The notes: generated by a model not told the origin, from the letters alone. 46,617 nucleotides of DNA from Anaerolineaceae bacterium (GCA_028714615.1 JAQTMA010000011.1:1-46617), one strand, 5' to 3'. Positions 26,121 through 35,080 are shown, numbered from the stretch's first letter. Made by a program: numbers and translations.

Positions 26121-26837
26121 ATGCCAATCCCTCAAAAGATTCCCTGCAAGGTAGAACGGATCGCGAACCACGGCCAACACGTCTATACTGTCACATTAAT
26201 CCCAGACAGGATCCTACCCCGCTTTTTACCTGGGCAATTCCTTCACCTGGCTATCGATCCGTATGATCCGGGCGGGTTCTGGCCCGAGTCCAGGGTCTTT
26301 TCCATTGCCAGCTCGCCGGCGAACCGCAATGAGTTGAAGATCACCTACTCAGTCCGCGGCAAATTTACCTCTCGGATGGAGAACGAGCTGCAAGTTGGCA
26401 GCGAAGTGTGGGTGAAGATGCCGTATGGCGAATTTATTATTCCGGATACAACCGATGTTGCTCTATTTGCTGGGGGGACTGGGGTCACTGCATTTACCGC
26501 TTTTATAGACGGCCTCACACTTGAATTCCAGCATAGCGTAGCGCTTTTTTATGGAGCGCAGACCCCTCAGTTGCTCTTATATCGAGGGTTGGTGGAAGAG
26601 AAAGCCCGGCAGCTCAAAACAGTTACTCCCTATTTCTTCTTTGAACAGGGGCAGGCTCAAGAATGCAGCGAGCACACGGGGAGATTATCTGTAGAATTCG
26701 CATTAAGGACACTGCAAAACCCGAAGAGCACAGACTTTTATCTCTCTGGCCCTCCTCCGATGCTGAGAGGATTCTCCCACAACCTCGAGATGCATGGGAT
26801 CCACCAAGAGAGAATTCACCAGGATGCCTGGGAATAG
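26121..26837 (+). CDS. FAD/NAD(P)H reductase, likely electron donor to RfbH, no ferredoxin domain
   Basis: A 238-residue ferredoxin-reductase-type flavoprotein. Flavin-binding RVFSIASSP starts at R58, the nucleotide-binding AGGTGVTAF lies near residue 117, and LSGPPPML is near the end. In this operon it should pass electrons from NAD(P)H to RfbH, the job of AscD/DdhD (E3). Those proteins are about 330 residues long and carry a plant-type [2Fe-2S] domain with four cysteines. That domain is absent here, and the protein has only two cysteines. It either feeds the RfbH cluster directly from flavin or uses a separate ferredoxin. ATG 3 nt after rfbH, AGGGGA upstream. Confidence 0.88.
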   Translation: MPIPQKIPCKVERIANHGQHVYTVTLIPDRILPRFLPGQFLHLAIDPYDPGGFWPESRVFSIASSPANRNELKITYSVRGKFTSRMENELQVGSEVWVKMPYGEFIIPDTTDVALFAGGTGVTAFTAFIDGLTLEFQHSVALFYGAQTPQLLLYRGLVEEKARQLKTVTPYFFFEQGQAQECSEHTGRLSVEFALRTLQNPKSTDFYLSGPPPMLRGFSHNLEMHGIHQERIHQDAWE

Positions 26838-26855
26838 CGAGACTCAGGAAACCAT

Positions 26856-27902
26856 TTGGATACCCCATTATTCACTCAAGACCTGGATCATATTCTCGAG
26901 CACACCCGCGGCTTGTGGGATGAATTGCGCGAGGAGCGGCTTTTTATTACCGGAGGAACGGGCTTTTTCGGAACCTGGCTGCTTGAGAGCTTTTGCTTTG
27001 CCAATGAGCGCTTGAACATGGGATCGAAAGCGGTCGTTTTGACGCGCAACCCAGAGGGATATCGGGCGCGTTTGCCGCACCTGGCTCTCAACCCGGCCGT
27101 GGAGCTCTATACAGGTGACGTGCGAGATTTTCTATACCCGGCCGGGGACTTTCCGTTCATCGTGCATGCCGCGACAGAGGCCAGTGCTAAGCTTAATCAA
27201 GAGAACCCCCGGTTGATGTTCGATACGATTGTTGAAGGCACCCGCCATGTGCTCGAATTTTCATCCGTCTGCGGCTGTAAGAAGCTGTTATTCACCAGCT
27301 CGGGGGCTGTTTATGGGAAGCAGCCCCCCGAGATGACCCATATCCCCGAAGACTACCCGGGAGGGCCAGACCCGCTCGACCCCGGCTCGGCGTACGGGGA
27401 GGGGAAACGCGCTGCAGAAATGCTGTGCAGCCTGTACGAGCAGGAATTCGGAATTGGTGTGAAGATCGCCCGCTGTTTTGCGTTTGTAGGCCCGCACCTG
27501 CCGATGGATGCCCATTTTGCAATTGGCAACTTTATCCGAGACGCACTGCGTGGAGGACCAATTCGGGTAAACGGTGACGGATCGCCATATCGGTCTTATT
27601 TGTATGCGGCTGATCTGGCGATCTGGCTGTGGACGATTTTGGTGAAGGGCGAGTCGGCGCGACCGTACAATGTGGGATCGGAGCTCGATCTACCTATAGC
27701 TCAGATAGCCAATACGGTCTGCCAGCAGATAAATCAACGGAGCAAAGTCGAGATAGCTCAGTCTACCGATTCAAAGAAGCCAACTCAAAGATATGTGCCT
27801 TCCATTAAGCGTGCCCAGATGGAGCTTGGTTTGAAGGCACATATTTCCCTTGAGAATGGTGTCCGATTGACTGCAAATTGGGTAACCGGGGCAAAAAAAT
27901 GA
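26856..27902 (+). CDS. NAD(P)-dependent SDR, probable 4-ketoreductase for the CDP sugar
   Basis: A 348-residue extended SDR: FITGGTGFFGTWLLES near residue 30, TSSGAVYG, catalytic Tyr and Lys in SAYGEGKRAAE (about Y182/K186), and DGSPYRSYLYAADLA. By position it should reduce the 4-keto group made by RfbH, as abequose or paratose synthases do. A YerF-like reductase of a branched CDP sugar is an alternative given the next gene. The start is TTG at 26856 with AGGAA 5 nt upstream; the nearby ATG at 26824 is in another frame. It is the last GC-rich gene before composition falls. Confidence 0.85.
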   Translation: MDTPLFTQDLDHILEHTRGLWDELREERLFITGGTGFFGTWLLESFCFANERLNMGSKAVVLTRNPEGYRARLPHLALNPAVELYTGDVRDFLYPAGDFPFIVHAATEASAKLNQENPRLMFDTIVEGTRHVLEFSSVCGCKKLLFTSSGAVYGKQPPEMTHIPEDYPGGPDPLDPGSAYGEGKRAAEMLCSLYEQEFGIGVKIARCFAFVGPHLPMDAHFAIGNFIRDALRGGPIRVNGDGSPYRSYLYAADLAIWLWTILVKGESARPYNVGSELDLPIAQIANTVCQQINQRSKVEIAQSTDSKKPTQRYVPSIKRAQMELGLKAHISLENGVRLTANWVTGAKK

Positions 27903-28112
27903 GTGGAGAGGCGACTGAACGAAGAGGTAGAATACAATCAGGTTACCATTCACGAATTTATAGCTCGATAAAAAATAATAGTTATAACCCTACGAGTCAA
28001 CAGAGAACATCCGGATCTATATCAACCAACAAGAAACCATCAATATTCTAGCCTCAGATTTCAGTCGATTTGATTATTCCAGTATAACGTATATTGCCAA
28101 TTGGGTTTTCGG

Positions 28113-29924
28113 ATGACAAACGTCGCGAACTTCATAATGAATTATCTTGCGGATTGGGGGATCAAACATATCTTCCTCCTGACCGGCGGCGGAGCCATGT
28201 TTCTCGATGATGCCATCGGTCGAGAAAAACGCATCGAGTATATTTGTAATCACCATGAACAGGCTTGCGCGATTGCCGCTGAAGGATATTCTCGTATTAA
28301 AGAGAAATTGGCCGTCGTGTGTGTCACAACCGGTCCGGGGGGAACAAACACGACCACCGGTGTCCTTGGGCAATGGTTAGATTCTATCCCGGTCTTATAT
28401 CTCTCAGGGCAAGTTCGTTACGATATGACAGTTGGTAGTACAGGATTGCCTTTACGCCAATTCGGAGACCAGGAAGCTGATATTATCTCCATAGTGCAAT
28501 CAATAACTAAATACTCAGTAATGGTTACCAGGCCGGAAGAGATCCGTTATCACCTAGAAAAAGCGCTCTATCTGGCGACAAGTGGAAGACCAGGACCTGT
28601 CTGGTTGGATATTCCGTTGAATGTTCAATCAAGTGAGATCGACGAATCCAACCTTGTAGGTTTTTCGCCATCGACTGATTTAATGCATCAACCATCTTCA
28701 ACAAGCGAAGATACTCTATCGGCAGTAATATCCCGAATAGGTCAATCAGAAAGGCCTGTTCTTCTTGCAGGAGCAGGGATTCGGATTGCGGGAGCGACTG
28801 ATGATTTTTACCAGCTTGCAGAGAAATTAGGAATACCAGTCCAGGTGGCATGGGATGCCATCGATCTGTTCCCAACAGACCATCCTTTGTTTGTGGGTCG
28901 ACCGAGCACATTAGGTCAGCGGGCAGCAAATTTTATTTTTCAGAACTCAGATCTATTACTCAGCATCGGCTGCCGCTTGAACGTCCGACAGATTGGATAT
29001 GCGTTCCCATCTGTCGCTCGAGCAGCATACAAAATTGTGGTCGATGTCGATCCTGTCGAGCTCAAAAAACCGACAATGAACATTGATCTCCCCATTCAAG
29101 CAGATGCCAAGGAATTTACTAGGGCATTACTTGCAAGGCTTGAGATTTCACCGGCTGTTTCAAGAATTGAGTGGCTGGATTGGGCCAGAGAAAGAAAACA
29201 ACGCTATCCTGTATTACAACCTCTTGACAACCAACACCGTCAAAGGGTTAATCCATATGTATTTTGTGAAGTGCTATCGGAACACCTTGATGACCAGGAT
29301 ATAATAGTAAGCTCTAATGGTGCTTCTTGTGTAATCCCTATTCAGGTGTTGAAAATAAAACGCGGCCAGCGGCATATTGTTAACTCTGGCTGTGCAGCAA
29401 TGGGATACGGGCTTCCCTCAGCCATTGGTGCTAGTTTCGCCCGAAAGGGCCACAGAGTGATATGCCTGGAGGGCGATGGGAGTATTCAACTCAATATTCA
29501 GGAGCTACAAACGGTTGTATTTCACCATCTGCCCCTCAAGATCATCATTTTTAATAATGGTGGTTACCTGTCCATTCGCTCCACCCAGAATAATTTCTTC
29601 GGAGGTCATTTTGTGGGCGAAAGTCAGAACAGCGGGGTTGGTTTTCCTGATTTTGTGAAACTCTCATTGGCGTATGGCATACCAGCCTATCGAGTATCGG
29701 ATCCGAGCGAACTAAACGAATTGCTTAAACAAGCGTTGACAAGTGAAGGACCCTGTCTGGTAGATGTCCAGATGGATCCAGATCAGCTTTTTATGCCGCG
29801 AATTGCATCGAAACGACTCCCAGATGGCCGCATGGTTTCCAGTCCCCTTGAAGATATGTACCCGTTTCTTAATGAGGAGGAGCTATTATCCAATATGATC
29901 ATTCCTCCATGGAAGCCTGAATAA
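28113..29924 (+). CDS. Thiamine-diphosphate enzyme, acetolactate-synthase-like (YerE-like?)
   Basis: A 603-residue ThDP-dependent enzyme with the three domains of the acetolactate synthase superfamily. The activating Glu is E49 in HHEQACAIAAEGYSR, and the cofactor-binding block runs from EGDGSIQLN to the FNNGG about 29 residues later. One member, YerE, moves a two-carbon unit from pyruvate onto C4 of CDP-3,6-dideoxy-4-ketoglucose in yersiniose synthesis; the rfbFGH genes that make that substrate lie just upstream. Alternatively it works with the aldolase and cyclase downstream. I start at the ATG at 28113; the upstream TTG at 28101 is weaker. It is AT-rich compared with the rfb genes. Confidence 0.88.
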   Translation: MTNVANFIMNYLADWGIKHIFLLTGGGAMFLDDAIGREKRIEYICNHHEQACAIAAEGYSRIKEKLAVVCVTTGPGGTNTTTGVLGQWLDSIPVLYLSGQVRYDMTVGSTGLPLRQFGDQEADIISIVQSITKYSVMVTRPEEIRYHLEKALYLATSGRPGPVWLDIPLNVQSSEIDESNLVGFSPSTDLMHQPSSTSEDTLSAVISRIGQSERPVLLAGAGIRIAGATDDFYQLAEKLGIPVQVAWDAIDLFPTDHPLFVGRPSTLGQRAANFIFQNSDLLLSIGCRLNVRQIGYAFPSVARAAYKIVVDVDPVELKKPTMNIDLPIQADAKEFTRALLARLEISPAVSRIEWLDWARERKQRYPVLQPLDNQHRQRVNPYVFCEVLSEHLDDQDIIVSSNGASCVIPIQVLKIKRGQRHIVNSGCAAMGYGLPSAIGASFARKGHRVICLEGDGSIQLNIQELQTVVFHHLPLKIIIFNNGGYLSIRSTQNNFFGGHFVGESQNSGVGFPDFVKLSLAYGIPAYRVSDPSELNELLKQALTSEGPCLVDVQMDPDQLFMPRIASKRLPDGRMVSSPLEDMYPFLNEEELLSNMIIPPWKPE

Positions 29925-29953
29925 TCAAAAAGCCATATAAGTATTGAATAATC

Positions 29954-29980
29954 CCAGAACTTGATATCGGTTTGTTCTGG
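29954..29980 (+). repeat. Inverted repeat in the gap before the aldolase gene
   Basis: CCAGAAC (29954-29960) and GTTCTGG (29974-29980) form a perfect 7-bp stem with a 13-nt loop, about 30 nt before the aldolase start. No T-run follows. It could be an mRNA-processing or attenuating structure, or an operator. Confidence 0.35.
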
Positions 29981-30007
29981 AGCTAATTCAAGCAATACAG
30001 GAGATTC

Positions 30008-30826
30008 ATGATGAACAATCTTGAACATAAAATGGTGGATGTGCTAAAAGACTTACATGAAAATCATGCTGTAAATGGGATTAAAGCTGAATTCGAAGCA
30101 GAAGGGACCCGCTTAGAAGAAGCTTTACGGTTAAAAGAAGTTGTCTCGAAAGCAGGATTGGGATTGACGATCAAGATCGGGGGAGGGGAAGCATTGAGGG
30201 ATATGTATGAGTGCCGCACCATTGGCGTCGAACGAGTCGTGGCGCCGATGATTGAATCGGCTTATGCTTTAAAGAAGTTTTTGCAAGCAACCCGGTTGGC
30301 ATTTCCCGTTGATGAACGTGATGACATTAAGTTCGCGGTAAATGTTGAAACAATCACAAGCTGCAAGAACTTCGACGAGATGTTAATGGTGAAAGAAATT
30401 GATTGTCTCGATGGAATTATCATGGGGCGCGTTGACCTTACCGGGTCTCTTGGCATGAGCCGCGAAGATATCAATTGTCCAGAAGTATTTGAAATAACAA
30501 AAGAGCTATTTCTTAAGTCAAAATCCAAAGGACTTGAAAATGCACTGGGAGGTGGAGTTTCAGCCCAGTCTCTGCCGTTCATTCGCCAGCTACCACCTGG
30601 AATGATTGATCGGTATGAAACCAGAAAAGTGATTTTCCAATGCCCAGAGGCACTTGGCCCTTCAGCAGATAAAGGAATCTTAAAAGCTGTTGGTTTTGAA
30701 CTTCTATGGCTGAAGAACAAACGTGGCTATTACCAATTGATTTCTCAAGAAGACGATCAAAGACTCGATATGCTTGAAAGACGTTATAAATCCTTAATTG
30801 AGTTAGCTGGGGGCCAATACGAATGA
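30008..30826 (+). CDS. HpcH/HpaI (citrate-lyase-beta type) aldolase
   Basis: A 272-residue TIM-barrel protein of the HpcH/HpaI family, whose members use pyruvate-type enolates in reversible aldol reactions with a divalent metal. Hallmarks: KIGGGEALRDM, VVAPMIESAYAL, the metal-binding NVETITSCKNFDEM and GRVDLTGSLGM. It probably joins or splits a pyruvate or phosphoenolpyruvate-like unit while an unusual sugar is built. ATG codons at 30008 and 30011; AGGAG lies 4 or 7 nt upstream, favouring 30011 slightly. It overlaps the SDR gene by 4 nt (ATGA). Confidence 0.85.
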   Translation: MMNNLEHKMVDVLKDLHENHAVNGIKAEFEAEGTRLEEALRLKEVVSKAGLGLTIKIGGGEALRDMYECRTIGVERVVAPMIESAYALKKFLQATRLAFPVDERDDIKFAVNVETITSCKNFDEMLMVKEIDCLDGIIMGRVDLTGSLGMSREDINCPEVFEITKELFLKSKSKGLENALGGGVSAQSLPFIRQLPPGMIDRYETRKVIFQCPEALGPSADKGILKAVGFELLWLKNKRGYYQLISQEDDQRLDMLERRYKSLIELAGGQYE

Positions 30827-31491
30827 GTCTACGAACGGCTTTAATCACTGGGGCATCACGAGGGATCGGCAAGGCTATCGCGGATCAATTCATTCGGGAA
30901 GGCATACAAGTTGTAACTCCTTCCCGCTGTGAGTTGGATTTACTAGTAAACACATCAATAGACGCTTACATTGCTGCTATCCATGAGCCGATTGACATCC
31001 TTGTGAATGACGCTGGCATTAACCGGCTAGCCGATATCAGCACTTACGAAGATGATGATCTTGAGGAAACGATGCAAATAAACCTCTTCGGTCCTTTGCG
31101 CCTAACACGAGGAATCATACCCGGAATGATCCAACGTAAGTATGGCAAAATCGTTAATATTAGCTCAATTTGGAGCGTTGTGTCAAAGCCCAGGCGGATG
31201 ACCTATACGCTTAGCAAAGCTGGATTAAATGGCTTTACACGTGCATTAGCAGTAGATTTGGCTCCTTATGATATTTTGGTTAATTCGGTCGCTCCAGGCT
31301 ATGTAAATACAGAATTGACGTGTCAGAATAACTCTGAACAAGATATCCAAAATATTGTCAAAACAATACCATTGGGACGGCTTGCTGAACCAACCGAGAT
31401 CGCGAAATTCGTCTCTTTTTTATGCTCCGATGACAACACTTATATTACTGGCCAGGTGATTATCGCTGATGGAGGTTTTACATGCCAGTAA
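30823..31491 (+). CDS. Classical short-chain dehydrogenase/reductase
   Basis: A 222-residue classical SDR: ITGASRGIGKAIA cofactor loop, NDAGINR, catalytic Ser in NISSIWS and Tyr/Lys in YTLSKAG, then NSVAPGYVNTELT. It reduces or oxidises an alcohol/ketone in the pathway formed with its neighbours. It overlaps the aldolase by 4 nt and the cyclase by 10 nt, so the three are translated together. Substrate unknown. Slightly short for the family (about 245) but with all core motifs. Confidence 0.9.
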   Translation: MSLRTALITGASRGIGKAIADQFIREGIQVVTPSRCELDLLVNTSIDAYIAAIHEPIDILVNDAGINRLADISTYEDDDLEETMQINLFGPLRLTRGIIPGMIQRKYGKIVNISSIWSVVSKPRRMTYTLSKAGLNGFTRALAVDLAPYDILVNSVAPGYVNTELTCQNNSEQDIQNIVKTIPLGRLAEPTEIAKFVSFLCSDDNTYITGQVIIADGGFTCQ

Positions 31492-32549
31492 TTCGTATTA
31501 AGTCTAAGTTACATGACTATCAAGCCCAAATTGCCCCAATCCAAGATTATATTAATCAGTTATCGAGGATAGAGCATAAGATATTTATCATCGATGAAAA
31601 TGTATGGACTTATTATTCAAAAATGGTATTTAGCGAGATACCCGATTCGGAGATCATCGTTTTCCCTGTAAAAGAGGATATTAAAACGTTAGAAAGCGTT
31701 CAGATTATTTACGATCGGCTCATTGAGCGTTCGTCAAAGAGGAATTTGACATTAATCACGGCTGGGGGAGGGATTTTACAAGACATTACTGGTTTTGTTG
31801 CATCGACATTATATCGAGGAATACAATGGGTCTTTATCCCAACTACCCTTCTTGCTCAGGCAGATAGCTGCATCGGTAGTAAAACATCTTTAAACTACAG
31901 AGGATACAAGAATCTAATTGGGTCTTTCTACCCACCCTCCCAGATATGGATCGATCCATCCTTTATTAATACTTTAAAAATAGATGATTACTATTCCGGC
32001 CTGGGTGAAGTCGCCAAACTGCATATCATGGGTGGCGATGGATTTACCCAATGGCTAATTGGGCAGGATGAATTAATTGCAGCCAGAAACCAGGTGGCTT
32101 TACAACAGGCCATCCAAAATTCTCTAGAAATTAAAATCGGTTTTATTGCGAACGATGAATTTGATTTGGGGCGGAGAAATATGCTGAACTTTGGACATGA
32201 CTTTGGGCATGCGATCGAAGCGGTTACTGATTTTGCTATACCGCATGGTCAAGCGGTTGTTACAGGGATTTTGCTGGCTAATATTATCGCAGTCAATCGG
32301 GGATTACTCTCTGAGAATAAACGTCGATATCTAGAGGAAGAGCTGTTAACCCCATTATGTAAGGTCAAGCCGAAGGCGAGTGATCTTTATCCAGATCGAA
32401 TAATCGATGCAATGGGTAGAGACAAAAAACGAAAGGGAAAGGATCTAGCACTTATTATGCTCACTGAGGAAAACGAGATGATACTAGTGAACGATCTACA
32501 CCCTGCTGAAGTCTCCTCAGCTTTGAGATCGTTTGAAATTGGTCATTAA
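31482..32549 (+). CDS. 3-dehydroquinate-synthase-like sugar phosphate cyclase
   Basis: A 355-residue member of the AroB superfamily. It has the NAD-binding TAGGGILQDITGF, the substrate loop PTTLLAQADSCIGSKTSLN, and the metal ligands Glu in LGEVAKL, His in NFGHDFGHAIE and His in IPHGQAV, plus GRDKKRKGKDLALIML near the end. The family turns seven-carbon keto-sugar phosphates into carbocycles (dehydroquinate, or cyclitols such as valiolone types and deoxy-inosose). Placement with an aldolase and a ThDP enzyme in a glycan locus argues against housekeeping AroB. GGAGG precedes the ATG at ideal spacing. Product unknown; a carbocyclic sugar is inferred. Confidence 0.85.
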   Translation: MPVIRIKSKLHDYQAQIAPIQDYINQLSRIEHKIFIIDENVWTYYSKMVFSEIPDSEIIVFPVKEDIKTLESVQIIYDRLIERSSKRNLTLITAGGGILQDITGFVASTLYRGIQWVFIPTTLLAQADSCIGSKTSLNYRGYKNLIGSFYPPSQIWIDPSFINTLKIDDYYSGLGEVAKLHIMGGDGFTQWLIGQDELIAARNQVALQQAIQNSLEIKIGFIANDEFDLGRRNMLNFGHDFGHAIEAVTDFAIPHGQAVVTGILLANIIAVNRGLLSENKRRYLEEELLTPLCKVKPKASDLYPDRIIDAMGRDKKRKGKDLALIMLTEENEMILVNDLHPAEVSSALRSFEIGH

Positions 32550-32713
32550 TCACAGAACCAATCGGCTGGTGTGTCATTACAGCGTTAAGACCACGACAAT
32601 CAATCATCATTTCATGATTTTTATGATGTATTGCATTTCGATGGTTCCTGATTTACGTCATTACTAAGTTTATACATATTGATATTTCGTTTTTTATATA
32701 GGACGAAAACCTA

Positions 32714-32727
32714 AGAGGTGGATTATT
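32714..32727 (+). promoter_or_regulatory. Ribosome binding site and probable ATT start codon
   Basis: AGAGG at 32714-32718 is followed after 6 nt by ATT at 32725, then the codons for KRISIVTPCYNEAENV. Between the in-frame stop at 32680 and the GTG at 32803 there is no ATG, GTG or TTG in frame. Starting at 32803 would remove the first GT2 strand and its conserved acidic residues, so ATT is the best start unless the sequence has an error here. Confidence 0.55.
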
Positions 32728-33714
32728 AAACGGATCAGTATAGTTACGCCTTGTTATAACGAAGCTGAGAACGTCAAAGAGCTTCACACGCAAATCGCTC
32801 AGGTGATGGCGGAGTTGACAGAGTTTGACTTCGAGCATATCTATATCGATAATGCCTCAACGGACCAGACGGTAGACATCTTAAGGGGCATGGCGGCTGT
32901 TGACCCGAAAGTCAAAGTTATTGTGAACGCTCGCAACTTTGGGCATATCCGCTCACCATATTACGGCTTGCTAAACGCCTACGGTGACGCAGTCATATGC
33001 ATGGCGTCAGATTTACAAGACCCTCCCCATTTGATCCGAGATTTCATCGAGAAGTGGGAAGAGGGCTATAAAGTGGTTATGGGAGTCAAATCGCGCAGTG
33101 AGGAAACATGGGTATTCTTTGCCCTACGAACGCTCTATTATAAAGTCCTTGGACGATTGTCGAATGTTCAACTGGTAGAAAACTTTACCGGATTCGGCTT
33201 GTATGATCGGCGCGTGATCGAAATCTTGCGAAGAATTGATGACCCCTATCCCTACTTCCGAGGTCTGATCGCCGATATCGGCTTCCCTGCAGCAAGAATT
33301 GAATTTATCCAGCCCACCCGGAAACGCGGGATCACCAAGAACAACTTCCAGACGCTCTATGATATGGCTATGCTGGGGTTGACAAATTATTCAAAGATCC
33401 CCTTACGCATGGCTACTATGGTTGGTTTCATCGCAGCAGTGATCAGCTTTATTGTGGGGCTGGTTTATCTCATCTATAAACTGGTCAACTGGCAGAATTT
33501 CGAGGTCGGATTAGCGCCAATCGTGGTAGGTTTTTTCTTCTTCGGCGCGATTCAACTAATTTTCTTAGGGATTGTAGGGGAGTATATCGGGGCCATCTAC
33601 ACCCAAGTATTGCACAGGCCATTAGTGATCGAGAAGGAACGGATCAACTTTGATGATACCATCCAGAGCCACCCGGCTCAGGATTCCCAATTACCTCAGT
33701 ACGAAACTCGATAA
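32725..33714 (+). CDS. GT2 polyprenyl-phosphate glycosyltransferase, GtrB/ArnC-like
   Basis: With the ATT start the protein has 329 residues, the usual length for DPM1/GtrB/ArnC-type enzymes. It has the N-terminal ISIVTPCYNEAENV, DNASTDQT, the metal site ASDLQD, a GFGLYDR segment and two C-terminal membrane helices ending near IVGEYIGAIY. Such enzymes load a sugar onto polyprenyl phosphate at the cytoplasmic face, supplying donors for GT-C enzymes outside. That fits the many GT-C proteins here. The shorter frame from GTG 32803 lacks the GT-A nucleotide-binding start and should not be used. Confidence 0.88.
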   Translation: MKRISIVTPCYNEAENVKELHTQIAQVMAELTEFDFEHIYIDNASTDQTVDILRGMAAVDPKVKVIVNARNFGHIRSPYYGLLNAYGDAVICMASDLQDPPHLIRDFIEKWEEGYKVVMGVKSRSEETWVFFALRTLYYKVLGRLSNVQLVENFTGFGLYDRRVIEILRRIDDPYPYFRGLIADIGFPAARIEFIQPTRKRGITKNNFQTLYDMAMLGLTNYSKIPLRMATMVGFIAAVISFIVGLVYLIYKLVNWQNFEVGLAPIVVGFFFFGAIQLIFLGIVGEYIGAIYTQVLHRPLVIEKERINFDDTIQSHPAQDSQLPQYETR

Positions 33715-33801
33715 CCCAAAGGTGACCCGAATGTTACCTGAATTATGGTCCACTATCAGAAGGATGATCTGATCTACCTTTTTCTCATCCAAGGTTGATG
33801 T

Positions 33802-35079
33802 TTGTTTCTGAAGAAGCGTAAAAATCCACTCTCCTTAAAGAACAGATTCCAAACGCCTGGCCAAGCGGTTAAGTACCTGGTCAAGCGCCTGTTCCCATTT
33901 CTCGATAGAGGTCCTATCAAGCGCATTTATCACCGTCTGATCTCACGCCAGGAAGAGAAGATGATTCGAAGGCAGCGGATTCTGGTGACCGAGTTTCTTG
34001 CTAGCAGTAATAACTCCCGCCCAATAATGATCTTCGCTCCCTGCCTGGATTGGAACGTCCAATTGTTCCAGCGTCCCCAACAACTTGCCTTAGCGTTGGC
34101 ACGTCAAGGCGCACTGGTCTTTTATATTCAACCAAAACCAAACCCCCGTACGCCACCCTTTACGGAGATCGAACCAAATATATATCTCTGCAACGTCAAC
34201 GCACGGGCTTTCGACCAGGTTATGTCGCCCGCGGTTTATTTGCTGACCTGGAATGCTGAATACGGTAAGGTGTTCAACCAACCCGATCTAATCTACGATT
34301 ACGTGGACGAGATCGATGTCTTCTATGGGGATAAGCAGGCATTTATCCGCAACCATAAAATCCTGCTCCAAGAGGCTACCCTGGTGTTGACTACTGCGGA
34401 TAACCTGTACCGTGAAGCACTGGCAGTCCGCCAGGATGCGATCCTCTCCCCAAACGCTGTCGACCCGAATCATTTCCAAACGGGCAGCGAGGTGGGTATG
34501 GTGACCCCGCCTGCGGATCTGCTTCCCATCTTGGGCCGAAAGAAGCCGATCATTGGATATTACGGGGCACTGGCTCGTTGGTTCGATTATGACTTATACT
34601 ATTCAGTGGCCTGCTTGCGCCCAAACTACAGCTTTCTGTTGATTGGCCCCGATTACGACGGCACCGTTGCCCGCGAGACGATAGAGAAAACTGACAATAT
34701 TTACTGGCTTGGTGTCAAGAAGTACAGCGAGTTACCGGCGTATCTAGACTCGATTGACGTTGCCACAATTCCTTTTGTGGTGAACCAAATTACCAATTCC
34801 ACTTCTCCACTGAAACTGTTTGAATATATGGCGGGAGGAAAACCCGTAGTTGTCACCCCGATGCGCGAATGCATGCAATACCCGGGGGTACTCGTGGGGG
34901 ATTCACCGGAAAGGTTCGCGGAACGCCTGGATGAGGCGTTGAAATTAGCGAAGGATCCTGCGTATCAAGAGATACTTCAGAAAGTCGTGTACGAAAATAC
35001 CTGGGACACACGGGCCAGGCAGATCCTTCGTGCTTTAGCAGACCGCCGCCAGAGTACGCGTCTGGCGGAGAAGTCGTAA
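33802..35079 (+). CDS. GT-B fold glycosyltransferase (GT4-like, TuaH-type)
   Basis: A 425-residue cytoplasmic transferase. The N-terminal Rossmann part has IFAPCLDWNVQLFQRPQQLA and YDYVDEIDVF. The C-terminal donor-binding part has IIGYYGALARWFDYDL, LLIGPDYDG and SPLKLFEYMAGGKPVVVTP. It resembles teichuronic acid TuaH and related GT4-like enzymes that add one sugar to a surface glycan. The start is TTG at 33802, with AAGG 7 nt upstream; a nearby ATG at 33798 is out of frame. It is followed after 1 nt by the next transferase, so 33802-37336 forms a tight three-gene run. Confidence 0.85.
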   Translation: MFLKKRKNPLSLKNRFQTPGQAVKYLVKRLFPFLDRGPIKRIYHRLISRQEEKMIRRQRILVTEFLASSNNSRPIMIFAPCLDWNVQLFQRPQQLALALARQGALVFYIQPKPNPRTPPFTEIEPNIYLCNVNARAFDQVMSPAVYLLTWNAEYGKVFNQPDLIYDYVDEIDVFYGDKQAFIRNHKILLQEATLVLTTADNLYREALAVRQDAILSPNAVDPNHFQTGSEVGMVTPPADLLPILGRKKPIIGYYGALARWFDYDLYYSVACLRPNYSFLLIGPDYDGTVARETIEKTDNIYWLGVKKYSELPAYLDSIDVATIPFVVNQITNSTSPLKLFEYMAGGKPVVVTPMRECMQYPGVLVGDSPERFAERLDEALKLAKDPAYQEILQKVVYENTWDTRARQILRALADRRQSTRLAEKS

Positions 35080-35080
35080 G

